46,058 nucleotides of DNA from an uncultured Lachnoclostridium sp. (GTDB taxonomy: Bacteria; Bacillota; Clostridia; Lachnospirales; Lachnospiraceae). The stretch spans positions 1-46,058 of the forward strand of contig CANBKJ010000013.1 of the NCBI GenBank assembly GCA_947369165.1, read 5' to 3'. The translations under genes were made by a program, and so were the position numbers. Of the stretch, positions 25,104 through 32,617 are shown one piece after another. The notes under the pieces were generated by a model. That model was given only the letters and a program-made list of their open reading frames with translations. It searched no databases and had not been told where the DNA came from. Each line of letters starts with the position of its first letter. The stretch's first letter is position 1.

Positions 25104-26450
25104 CTAGTTCTTTATTCCCTCTTTAACTGTTTTCGCATTTGGATAGATCCGTTCCATTCTATCATCGGGAAAATGTTTGTCCAGAAAACGATTCAGCGGA
25201 CCCAATTCCTCCCTCTGCTGAACCATATCTACCCTCTGCCTTTCATCATATCTTGACAGTGCCAGACCCGACAATGCTGCATTTACCAACATAAAGCCAA
25301 TACACAGCCAGGTAACAACGATTCCTGACCTTTGGGGTATTTTTTCGATCAGCGCAGAGAGCTTTGGATAGATGCCTTTGAACCAGATCACGGCAGCAAT
25401 TCCCCAAAAAAAGCAATAGAGCAGATTGATCCGTCCTCCCAGATTAAAAGGAATATCACTGTAATCCCAGAATACGGTTCCAAATACAATTTCAGTGAAA
25501 ACACTGCATATATATTCATATGTGCCGCCCAGCACGGTTCCGGCCAAAAACATATACCGGTCGTTTTTATCTTTATATTTATAAAGCAGTCCCGTCAGCA
25601 GGGCACACGCAATTCCCCATACAAAACTAAATGGTCCATTTACAACGCTGCTTCGGCTCATCCATACCCCATCTGTGAGATAGCAGAATATGGTTTCCAC
25701 GATATCTCCCAGGAATGCCCCTATGAGAAAAAGCCACACCAGTTTATAGAAACAACATCCCTTTGCAAAGACAACCGGTTTCTGCTTTGTCTGCCCCGCC
25801 TCCCTGAGCTTATCTGACTCCAGATTCGGATACGCCCGCAGCATACGTCTCTGGATCCGTACAGTCAGAGCATTACCCAATTCATTCGTCATCTTCTGCA
25901 TACTTTCTGTTAGCTGCTCCATACGGTGCAGACGAATCTTCAACTGTAGAACAGCCACACAGGAAACAATACAATCTAAAAACATAATGACCAGGATTCC
26001 CAGTAGGAAAATATGGCCGATCCATTTGGGCATCCAGGACAGAACCCGGAAAAGCATTGGATTCCCAATCCAGATGATAAAAAAAGCCGAGACCCCAAAA
26101 GCAATCAGATGACCAATATGCAGATATCCGTCAAACTGAAACCTTTTTTTGCTGTAGTCCCACCATCGGCGGTGAAAGATCCTCTGTAGAACAACACCTG
26201 TCAGAATGCACTGCACCGCTCCCATCACTGCGCCTGCCACAAATAGAAATAACCAGTTTTCCCGGAGTTCCATCAGGAAGATAGAATATAACACAGCACC
26301 CAGACCATAGGAAGGACAAAATGTCAGGGACATAAACCCTGTGTTGACAAACTTTCTCTTCTGTACTGCATTTACAACGACGCCGGCACACCAGCCGATA
26401 AAAGAATAAATGACAAAGATCCAACATAACTGATATAATGAATGATTCAT
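25104..26450 (-). CDS. Multi-pass membrane protein, duplicated PF06541 (CmpB-like) domain
   Basis: This 448-residue protein has about ten hydrophobic segments in two halves of the same design. Each half has an entry motif (YSFIGWCAGVVVNAV; FLIGAFLGDIVETIF), then N-x-G/GPF near FCPSYGLGAVL and FSFVWGIACALL, and then WWDYS/FWDYS followed by F-x-GY or FNLGGRINL. These are marks of the family named putative ABC transporter permease CmpB (PF06541), usually a single domain. A cytoplasmic helical linker (about 170-235) joins the halves. No ABC ATPase gene is nearby, so the transporter label is doubtful. The C-terminus is a charged, probably cytoplasmic tail. Confidence 0.75.
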   Translation of the reverse strand: MNHSLYQLCWIFVIYSFIGWCAGVVVNAVQKRKFVNTGFMSLTFCPSYGLGAVLYSIFLMELRENWLFLFVAGAVMGAVQCILTGVVLQRIFHRRWWDYSKKRFQFDGYLHIGHLIAFGVSAFFIIWIGNPMLFRVLSWMPKWIGHIFLLGILVIMFLDCIVSCVAVLQLKIRLHRMEQLTESMQKMTNELGNALTVRIQRRMLRAYPNLESDKLREAGQTKQKPVVFAKGCCFYKLVWLFLIGAFLGDIVETIFCYLTDGVWMSRSSVVNGPFSFVWGIACALLTGLLYKYKDKNDRYMFLAGTVLGGTYEYICSVFTEIVFGTVFWDYSDIPFNLGGRINLLYCFFWGIAAVIWFKGIYPKLSALIEKIPQRSGIVVTWLCIGFMLVNAALSGLALSRYDERQRVDMVQQREELGPLNRFLDKHFPDDRMERIYPNAKTVKEGIKN

Positions 26451-26479
26451 AACCGTTACATCCTTTTTCTTCTGTATAT

Positions 26480-26520
26480 CAATGGGGACTATGATTCGGT
26501 TCGAAACATAATCCCCATTG
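26480..26520. terminator. Strong hairpin downstream of the transketolase genes
   Basis: CAATGGGGA and TCCCCATTG pair, extended by TATG/CATA after one mismatch, around a 13-nt loop. It lies 47 nt after the transketolase stop. The T-rich tail (CTTTTGTTT) is on the plus-strand side, so as a minus-strand terminator it is imperfect; it may act as a 3'-end stabiliser. Confidence 0.45.
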
Positions 26521-26566
26521 CTTTTGTTTCATACTATTATAATGATTTTGCGATAACTAGTCTTTA

Positions 26567-27508
26567 TTATTTGGCAAAATCCTTTACCTTTGCATAGATG
26601 CTGTCTGCGTCAAGACCATATTTCTTAACCAGCTCAACAGCAGGACCAGATTCTCCAAAGGTGTCATTGATACCGATCTTCATTACTTTGGTCGGGTATT
26701 TCTCAGAAAGCAAGTCACACACTGCACTTCCAAGACCACCAATCACAGAGTGTTCCTCGACGGTTACCACCTTACCGGTCTCTTTAGCTGCTGCCAGAAC
26801 AAGCTCCTCATCCAGTGGTTTGATGGTATGAATGTTGATCACTTTCGCATCGATGCCGTCGGCTGCCAGCTTATCTGCTGCTGCCAGGCACTCAGATACA
26901 GGAAGTCCGGTAGCAATGATGGTTACATCTTTGCCCTCACGGAGCACAACACCTTTGCCAAGCTCAAACTTATAATCCGGCTTGTCATTGATCACAGGTA
27001 CCGCGAGACGTCCAAAACGAAGATATACCGGGCCCTCGTGTTCGATAGCTGCCCGAACTGCTGCCTTTGCTTCCACGTCATCCGATGGATTCAAAACAAC
27101 CATGCCAGGAATCGTGCGCATTAGGGCGATATCCTCATTACACTGGTGGGTAGCTCCGTCCTCTCCTACGGAGATTCCCGCATGGGTAGCTCCAATCTTT
27201 ACATTCAGCTTCGGATAGGCAACGGAGTTGCGAACCTGCTCGAAAGCACGTCCTGCCGCAAACATAGCAAAAGAACTGGCAAAAGGAATTTTACCGGTAG
27301 CGGCAAGTCCTGCTGCAATACCAATCATATTACACTCTGCGATACCACAGTCAATATGTCTGTCCGGAAATGCTTTCTTGAACACTCCCGTCTTTGTAGC
27401 AGCGGCAAGATCCGCATCCAGAACAACCAGGTTCTCAAATTCTGCTCCCAGCTCTGCCAGGGCATTTCCATAACTCTCACGAGTCGCAATCTTTTTTACT
27501 TCACTCAC
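26567..27508 (-). CDS. Transketolase C-terminal subunit
   Basis: This is the second half of a split transketolase (pyrimidine-binding and C-terminal domains), 313 residues. It shows LDADLAAATKTGVF, FASSFAMFAAGRAFEQVRN, GEDGATHQCNEDIALMRTIPG and EGPVYLRFGR. It must pair with the N-terminal subunit to transfer two-carbon units in the pentose phosphate pathway. The start is GTG, and GTGA overlaps the stop of the N-terminal gene, a tight translational coupling expected for equal amounts of two subunits. Confidence 0.94.
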   Translation of the reverse strand: MSEVKKIATRESYGNALAELGAEFENLVVLDADLAAATKTGVFKKAFPDRHIDCGIAECNMIGIAAGLAATGKIPFASSFAMFAAGRAFEQVRNSVAYPKLNVKIGATHAGISVGEDGATHQCNEDIALMRTIPGMVVLNPSDDVEAKAAVRAAIEHEGPVYLRFGRLAVPVINDKPDYKFELGKGVVLREGKDVTIIATGLPVSECLAAADKLAADGIDAKVINIHTIKPLDEELVLAAAKETGKVVTVEEHSVIGGLGSAVCDLLSEKYPTKVMKIGINDTFGESGPAVELVKKYGLDADSIYAKVKDFAK

Positions 27509-28332
27509 AGGGATTCACCTACTTTCTCTAAGTCTGCCATAGCCTGTGCATACTGCTCATCATTCGGAGCTGCACCATGCCAGCTTGCCTGATTTTCCAT
27601 AAAGGATACGCCTTTGCCCTTTACACTCTTGGCAATGATCGCAGTCGGCTGTCCCTTAGTTGCCTTCGCCTCATCAAATGCTTTCTTTAATGCGTCAAAA
27701 TCATGGGCATCCACATTGATCACATGGAAATTAAATGCCTTAAATTTTTCATCGATAGGATAGGGGGAACATACATCTGCGACATCTCCATCGATCTGAA
27801 GACCATTGTTGTCCACGATGGCAACAAAATTATCCAGCTTACGATGTCCGGCAAACATAGCTGCCTCCCATACTTGTCCTTCCTGGATCTCTCCGTCCCC
27901 AAGCAGGGTATACACACGATAATCTTCTCCACTGAGTTTTGCAGATAATGCCATTCCAACAGCAGCGGAAATTCCCTGTCCCAGAGAACCACTTGACATA
28001 TCCACACCCGGAATATGTTTTTTATCCGGATGCCCCTGCAGATAAGATCCTGTATGACGAAGGGTTTCAAGATCTTTCACCGGGAAAAATCCCCTGTTTG
28101 CCAGTACAGAATAATAGCCAGGTGCCGTATGTCCTTTGCTGAGCACAAAACGGTCTCTGTCTGCTTTCTGTGGATCCTTCGGATCAATATTCAGTTCCTC
28201 AAAGAAAAGATATGTATAAATATCTGCTGCGGAAAGCGATCCACCTGGATGGCCAGACTTCGCACTGTGTACAGCAGTCACAATACCTTTACGAACTTCG
28301 TTAGCTATTTTTTTCAGCTCTAACGTATTCAT
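27505..28332 (-). CDS. Transketolase N-terminal subunit
   Basis: This is the thiamine-diphosphate-binding half of a split transketolase, 275 residues. HSAKSGHPGGSLSAADI, the RFVLSKGHTAPGYY segment and the cofactor motif GDGEIQEGQVWEAAMFAG ending in NNGLQIDG are all present. A GGAGG box lies six bases before the ATG. The leader upstream (28347-28404) contains a nested hairpin (CGCACACG/CGTGCGCG around AAGAACT/AGTTCTT). Transaldolase lies upstream on the same strand, so the non-oxidative pentose phosphate genes are clustered. Confidence 0.95.
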   Translation of the reverse strand: MNTLELKKIANEVRKGIVTAVHSAKSGHPGGSLSAADIYTYLFFEELNIDPKDPQKADRDRFVLSKGHTAPGYYSVLANRGFFPVKDLETLRHTGSYLQGHPDKKHIPGVDMSSGSLGQGISAAVGMALSAKLSGEDYRVYTLLGDGEIQEGQVWEAAMFAGHRKLDNFVAIVDNNGLQIDGDVADVCSPYPIDEKFKAFNFHVINVDAHDFDALKKAFDEAKATKGQPTAIIAKSVKGKGVSFMENQASWHGAAPNDEQYAQAMADLEKVGESL

Positions 28333-28346
28333 AGTTTACCTCCATT

Positions 28347-28404
28347 CGCACACGTTTTTTTGCGCCAAAGAACTAAAAGTTCTTAACAAGTTTGGGCGTG
28401 CGCG
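28347..28404 (-). promoter_or_regulatory. Nested hairpin in the transketolase leader
   Basis: Outer arms CGCACACG (28347-28354) and CGTGCGCG (28397-28404) pair with one mismatch. Inside lies a perfect AAGAACT-AAA-AGTTCTT hairpin (28368-28384). The inner motif CCAAAGAACTAAAAGTTCTT is nearly the same as one in the argS-leader insert (23680-23701, other strand). It could be a repeat fragment or a leader structure, because it ends a few bases before the ribosome binding site. Confidence 0.45.
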
Positions 28405-28424
28405 CCTTTTATAATAATATCATA

Positions 28425-28553
28425 ATTTATGGGACATTTTATTCCCCGAACACTGCCAAAGCGGTGTATGGTAATGCCTTATTATTCCCTGTCCGCAAGT
28501 TTGCCTGCAAACTTGTCATGTCCCATTTATGGGACATTTTATTCCCCGAACAC
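28425..28553. repeat. 29-bp direct repeat of the transaldolase 3' end, 100 bp apart
   Basis: Identical 29-bp copies lie at 28425-28453 and 28525-28553. The right copy contains the last codons and stop of the transaldolase gene. The 71 bp between hold the hairpins CACTGC/GCGGTG and CAAGTTTG/CAAACTTG, and end with ATGTCCC, which pairs with GGGACAT of the right copy. The pattern is that of an insertion with a long flanking duplication, or of a tandem duplication with later change. Confidence 0.85.
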
Positions 28554-29198
28554 CGCTTTATAGTCTGCCTGGAACTTCGCAATACCCTGATCTGTCAGTG
28601 GATGCTTTGTCATCTGCTCGATTACTCCGTATGGAACGGTTGCGATGTCTGCTCCGGCGAGAGCACAATCCGTTACATGGATCGGATTACGAACGCTGGC
28701 TGCAATGATCTCGGTATCAATGTCTGGATAATTGGCGAAAATAGCGGAAATGGTCTCGATCAGATCAATTCCAGCCTGAGAAATGTCATCCAGACGTCCC
28801 AGGAACGGAGATACATAAGCAGCACCTGCCTTAGCTGCAAGGAGCGCCTGATTAGCAGTAAAGATCAAAGTAACATTTACATCAATCCCCTCACTGGCAA
28901 GTACTTTTGTAGCTTTCAGACCTTCTACTGTCATAGGAATTTTTACAACCATATTAGGATGAAGCTTGGCAATCTCTCTTCCCTCTGCAATCATCCCCTC
29001 TGCATCAACGGTTGTTGCCTTTACCTCTCCGCTGATGGGGCCATCCACGATAGAAGCGATCTCTTTCAAAACATCTTCCTGGCTTCTGCCCCCCTCTTTC
29101 GCGATCAACGACGGGTTTGTAGTAACACCACAGATAACACCCATATCATTAGCTTTCTTAATGTCATCAATTTTTGCTGTGTCAACAAAAAACTTCAT
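28539..29198 (-). CDS. Transaldolase, short TalC/FSA type
   Basis: This 219-residue class I aldolase moves a dihydroxyacetone unit between sugar phosphates, or in the fructose-6-phosphate aldolase subgroup forms fructose-6-phosphate. The Schiff-base lysine is Lys86 in [14 protein letters not shown]. Other marks are [46 protein letters not shown] and [18 protein letters not shown] lies six bases before the ATG. With the split transketolase just downstream, a transaldolase role is more likely. The last four codons and the stop lie in the 29-bp direct repeat. Confidence 0.94.
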   Translation of the reverse strand: MKFFVDTAKIDDIKKANDMGVICGVTTNPSLIAKEGGRSQEDVLKEIASIVDGPISGEVKATTVDAEGMIAEGREIAKLHPNMVVKIPMTVEGLKATKVLASEGIDVNVTLIFTANQALLAAKAGAAYVSPFLGRLDDISQAGIDLIETISAIFANYPDIDTEIIAASVRNPIHVTDCALAGADIATVPYGVIEQMTKHPLTDQGIAKFQADYKAVFGE

Positions 29199-29301
29199 TA
29201 TGAATACCTCCTAAAAATTATTATATATATGATAGCATCACGCAGATACTACATAATCTAAACTATCCTGTCCTACAGTGGCTTTTAAGTAAACGACGAA
29301 A

Positions 29302-30627
29302 CTATGCCACAACCTCCGTGGAATCCATCAATTTTTCAAATTCGTCCATCGGCATCGGTTTTGCATACAGATACCCCTGGGCCAGATCACAGTGAATCGC
29401 CTTCAGATAACTTGCCTGCTCCTCCGTCTCAACACCCTCGCAGACCACCATCTTATCCAGCTCCTGGGTAAGTTCTACGGTTTTTCTTATAATGATCTTG
29501 CTTACATTTGAGGTCTCTGTCTCGTCCAAAAATGCTTTGTCGATCTTAATGATATCCACTGGAAGTTTTTTCAGAAGATTTAACGAGGAATACCCCGTTC
29601 CAAAATCATCAATGGACCATCGGATGCCTAAATCTTTAAGAACAGACATCATTTTTGCCATTTCATCCAGAGAATCCGAAAAGATTCTCTCTGTCAGTTC
29701 CAGTTCGATCAGATCTGGCGGCGTATCATGGCTGTTCAGTACCATTGCCACATCTGCGGTATAGGTCTCGCTGTTTAGCAGAACTCGTGACTGATTGATG
29801 GAGATTGGAAAACAGTTCTTATTTTTTGTCAGCCTTCTGCGAAGCATCTCACACACCTGCTCCAGCATATAAAAATCCAACTGTCTGATAAATCCATTTT
29901 TCTCAAATACCGGAATAAATTCATCTGGGTAAATCATCGTTCCGTCGTCTTTCACCCAGCGGACAAGAGCTTCTGCTCCGACCATCTTTTTGGTCACAAG
30001 GTCATACTTTGGCTGAAGATACACCTTAAACTCATTATGAGCCAACGCATACTCCATATTTTTCTCCAGTTCCTTCGCCCTACGGTGTTTTCCAAAATCA
30101 ATCGGATTGTAATAGGCAACCCGCACCGAAGATCTTCCTCTCAGACTCTTTCTCGCCGCATTTGCTTTCTCCACCATATCATCGATGGGCTCCGAGGTGT
30201 CATGAATGATAAAAGCTCCGATGCCCAACCTGGGAACTGCCTCAGGAAAGCGCTCCAGTGCCAGCCGGTTAAATTCCTGACAAAACTGCTGCAGAGCATG
30301 ATCCAGCTCTTTTTTCTCCTCGAATTTGATCAGCATAACAAAATGATCCGCCACACTGCGGCAGTACAGACGCAACCCGAAATCGATCTGTGATATCGCC
30401 CGGGATAATTCAAGAAGCAGGCTGTCTGCCAGGCTTCTTCCATATAGATTATTGATTCTTTCAAAGTGTGCGATGTCCGTATAAAGAAGTGCGAGATGGG
30501 ATTCTGAGTCCTGTTCTTTTAAATACTGTTTCATATTCGTCTTAAAAGTATCCAGATGATACAATCCTGTAAGGGAATCGTATGGGCTATTTTTATGGTC
30601 CAAAGCTGAACTCTCCTCTTGTTTCAA
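29302..30627 (-). CDS. c-di-GMP phosphodiesterase with EAL and degenerate GGDEF domain
   Basis: This 441-residue soluble protein has an N-terminal GGDEF-type domain (about 15-170). Its catalytic motif reads SVADHF (91-96), so cyclase activity is not expected. The C-terminal EAL domain looks intact: GAEALVRW (EAL at 219-221), ELTER, DDFGTGYSSL (340-349), VVCEGVETEEQ and QGYLYAKPM. It should hydrolyse c-di-GMP to pGpG. No transmembrane or receiver domain is present. The start is a TTG at 30627 with AGGAGG eight bases upstream; another in-frame TTG two codons earlier is too close to that box. The leader is formed by a duplicated 3' end of the beta-CASP gene upstream. Confidence 0.9.
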   Translation of the reverse strand: MKQEESSALDHKNSPYDSLTGLYHLDTFKTNMKQYLKEQDSESHLALLYTDIAHFERINNLYGRSLADSLLLELSRAISQIDFGLRLYCRSVADHFVMLIKFEEKKELDHALQQFCQEFNRLALERFPEAVPRLGIGAFIIHDTSEPIDDMVEKANAARKSLRGRSSVRVAYYNPIDFGKHRRAKELEKNMEYALAHNEFKVYLQPKYDLVTKKMVGAEALVRWVKDDGTMIYPDEFIPVFEKNGFIRQLDFYMLEQVCEMLRRRLTKNKNCFPISINQSRVLLNSETYTADVAMVLNSHDTPPDLIELELTERIFSDSLDEMAKMMSVLKDLGIRWSIDDFGTGYSSLNLLKKLPVDIIKIDKAFLDETETSNVSKIIIRKTVELTQELDKMVVCEGVETEEQASYLKAIHCDLAQGYLYAKPMPMDEFEKLMDSTEVVA

Positions 30628-30639
30628 AATCAATTCCTC

Positions 30640-30795
30640 CTATTGATTTCAGTTATCACATAAAGCATTGATCTGATTTGTAATTTTTACAGTTTCTTTA
30701 CTATTTAGGCCTTCGTTTTATCGATCCCACTTATCACACAAAGCATTGATCTGATCTGTAAATTTTGCAGTTTCTTTATTACTCAGTCCTTCGTT
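30640..30795. repeat. 78-bp tandem duplication of the last 26 codons of the beta-CASP gene
   Basis: The final 26 codons of the upstream gene, stop included (30718-30795), are followed directly by a diverged second copy (30640-30717). The copy stays in frame. After the stop it reads NEGLNSKETVKITNQINALC, compared with NEGLSNKETAKFTDQINALC in the gene. It then meets its own stop at 30649-30651. About 16 of 22 residues agree. Confidence 0.9.
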
Positions 30796-32322
30796 CCTGC
30801 GGATCACCGCCAAGAGCCGCTCTCCAGCAGCCACAAGCCGTCCAAATACATCCAGGGCTCGTTTTCTCGCAGAATCTTTCTTCTTCGCATACACCGGCGG
30901 AGCCTCGTACTCGTACTGTCCCCGTATCAGGTCAAAGATGCTGCCACTGTAGGGCGCACTTGCATCTATGCCAAGTTCCTCTCTAATACACCCGGCAAAG
31001 CTGCCACAGACATGGTCTTCTCCATGTACCACAAAAACCTGTACCGGAGGCTTTTCCTGAAAGCCCCTTACCCAGTCGAGAAGCCCTTTCTTGTCTGCAT
31101 GGCTACTGATACCAGAAATCTTGACGATCTCCGCTTTTACCTCAATGGTCTCTCCAAACAGCTTAACACTGTCTGTTCCCTCCAAAAGCGACCTGCCCAG
31201 TGTCCCCACCGACTGATAGCCAACAAAGACAATGGTACTCTCTTTTCTCCAAAGATTATGTTTAAGATGATGGCGGATTCGTCCTGCCTCACACATTCCG
31301 GAGGCAGAAATGATCACTTTAGGCTTCTGGTCAACATTGATCGCCTTGCTGTCGTCGCTGGTGATCGATAACTTCAGACCTGGGAAACCGATGGGATTGA
31401 TCCCTTTCTGTACCAGTTCCCTCGCCTCATCATCAAAACAACTCTCTACATTTTTTCCAAAAATATTTGTAGCCTCTACCGCCAAAGGGCTGTCTACATA
31501 CACCTCGAAATTTGAATTTACACGGATAAGTTTTTGCTCTTTGATCTGACGGATAAAATAAAGAAGCTCCTGTGTCCGCCCCACGGCAAAGGCGGGAATC
31601 ACTACGTTTCCCCCCCGCTCAAAGGTTTTTTCTATGATCTCTGCCAATTCTCCCACATAATCCGGAGCCTCACCATGATAACGATCTCCATAGGTGGATT
31701 CCATCACAACAAAATCTGCACTTTTGGTATAAGTGAGATTTCTAAGGATCGGTTTATTGATATTTCCCAAATCTCCGGAAAAAACAATAATCCTGTGCTG
31801 GTCTCCCTCTGTGGCAAATATCTCGATGGAGGCAGACCCCAGCAGATGTCCTACGTCCGTAAACCGTATCGTGATCTCTTCACACAGTGTAATTCTGTGA
31901 TCGTATTCACAGGGAACCAGAAGTCTCACCGCCCCCAGGGCATCTTCCATCGTATAAAGTGGAACATACTGTTCTCCTCCGGCTCTCTGCGCCTTACGGT
32001 TTCTCCACTCAGCCTCAAACTGCTGGATATGTGCGCTGTCTCTCAACATAATACTGCTGAGGTCAGCGGTGGCCTTTGTGGTAAATACCCGTCCCCGGAA
32101 TCCTCTGGCATAAAGCATCGGCAATAATCCCGTGTGGTCGATATGTGCATGCGTCAAAAGTATGTAATCAAGATCTGCCGGATTTACTGGAATCTCCTGG
32201 TTTTCAAACAAATCCCGTCCCTGTTCCATCCCAATATCCACGCAGAGTTTCTTATCTCCAATCTCCAGATAATGACAGCTTCCAGTGACCTCGTGAGCCG
32301 CCCCCAAAAATTCAAGTTTCAT
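30718..32322 (-). CDS. Beta-CASP metallo-beta-lactamase-fold hydrolase, probable RNase
   Basis: This 534-residue protein is of the CPSF/beta-CASP family, whose bacterial members are mostly RNA nucleases. Metal ligands are in LLTHAHIDHTGLLP (His58, His60, Asp62, His63). A distal His lies in GHLLGSASIEIF and an Asp in FSGDLGNI. The beta-CASP insert carries VIPAFAVGRTQELLYF. RNA-metabolising motifs SASGMCEAGRIRHHLKH and SSHADKKGLLDWV follow. A 75-residue C-terminal tail extends beyond the core. A GGAGGGAGG box precedes the ATG. Both the start region and the 3' end are tandemly duplicated outside the gene, which is very unusual. The nuclease role is from family knowledge. Confidence 0.9.
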   Translation of the reverse strand: MKLEFLGAAHEVTGSCHYLEIGDKKLCVDIGMEQGRDLFENQEIPVNPADLDYILLTHAHIDHTGLLPMLYARGFRGRVFTTKATADLSSIMLRDSAHIQQFEAEWRNRKAQRAGGEQYVPLYTMEDALGAVRLLVPCEYDHRITLCEEITIRFTDVGHLLGSASIEIFATEGDQHRIIVFSGDLGNINKPILRNLTYTKSADFVVMESTYGDRYHGEAPDYVGELAEIIEKTFERGGNVVIPAFAVGRTQELLYFIRQIKEQKLIRVNSNFEVYVDSPLAVEATNIFGKNVESCFDDEARELVQKGINPIGFPGLKLSITSDDSKAINVDQKPKVIISASGMCEAGRIRHHLKHNLWRKESTIVFVGYQSVGTLGRSLLEGTDSVKLFGETIEVKAEIVKISGISSHADKKGLLDWVRGFQEKPPVQVFVVHGEDHVCGSFAGCIREELGIDASAPYSGSIFDLIRGQYEYEAPPVYAKKKDSARKRALDVFGRLVAAGERLLAVIRRNEGLSNKETAKFTDQINALCDKWDR

Positions 32323-32457
32323 GACTACCTCCCTCCAATCCGGAAAACATTACACCTTCTCCGATACTCTCCCAGGAAAAATAACCAAAACGGCATAATT
32401 CAAGTTTCATGACTACCTCCCTCCAGTCTGGAAAACTTTACACCTTCTCTGGTTTTC
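32309..32457. repeat. 88-bp tandem duplication of the beta-CASP gene start region
   Basis: Ribosome binding site, start codon and first four codons of the beta-CASP gene (copy from 32309) recur 88 bp upstream (from 32397). About 50 of the first 54 bases agree, with looser similarity after that. The duplicated AAACTTGAA of the coding region shows that the copy came from this gene. Confidence 0.88.
32312..32410 (-). CDS. Possible 32-codon leader ORF overlapping the beta-CASP start
   Basis: The duplicated ribosome binding site and ATG upstream of the beta-CASP gene open a 32-codon frame (start MKLELCRFGYFSWES). It ends at a TGA eight bases beyond the real start codon, in another frame. Ribosomes finishing it would sit on the true start region, so translational coupling is possible. 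It may instead be an accident of the duplication. Confidence 0.4.
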   Translation of the reverse strand: MKLELCRFGYFSWESIGEGVMFSGLEGGSHET

Positions 32458-32496
32458 ATCTCAGGACACCAAAAAAACCCAATACTATATAAGATT

Positions 32497-32525
32497 AGTA
32501 TAGCCCATCAGGCATTTTTTTTCAA
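32497..32525 (-). promoter_or_regulatory. Putative promoter of the beta-CASP gene
   Basis: On the minus strand TTGAAA (32520-32525), a 17-bp spacer and TATACT (32497-32502) lie about 85 nt before the leader ORF. Its -35 box is 18 bp from that of the divergent carbamate kinase promoter. Confidence 0.65.
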
Positions 32526-32543
32526 CTTCTTTTTCAATAGAAT

Positions 32544-32572
32544 TTGATTGTTTTTCTGTTGTTTGGTATACT
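32544..32572 (+). promoter_or_regulatory. Putative promoter of the carbamate kinase gene
   Basis: TTGATT (32544-32549), a 17-bp spacer and TATACT (32567-32572) lie about 45 nt before the start codon. It is back to back with the beta-CASP promoter. Confidence 0.7.
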
Positions 32573-32617
32573 AAGAAAAAGACATTCGGCACAATACAGA
32601 GACAGGGAGGAACCTCT

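Noticed and set aside
32309-32457. CRISPR-like or satellite repeat at the beta-CASP start
   Set aside because: There are only two tandem copies, the unit includes coding sequence of the neighbouring gene, and there are no spacers or cas genes.
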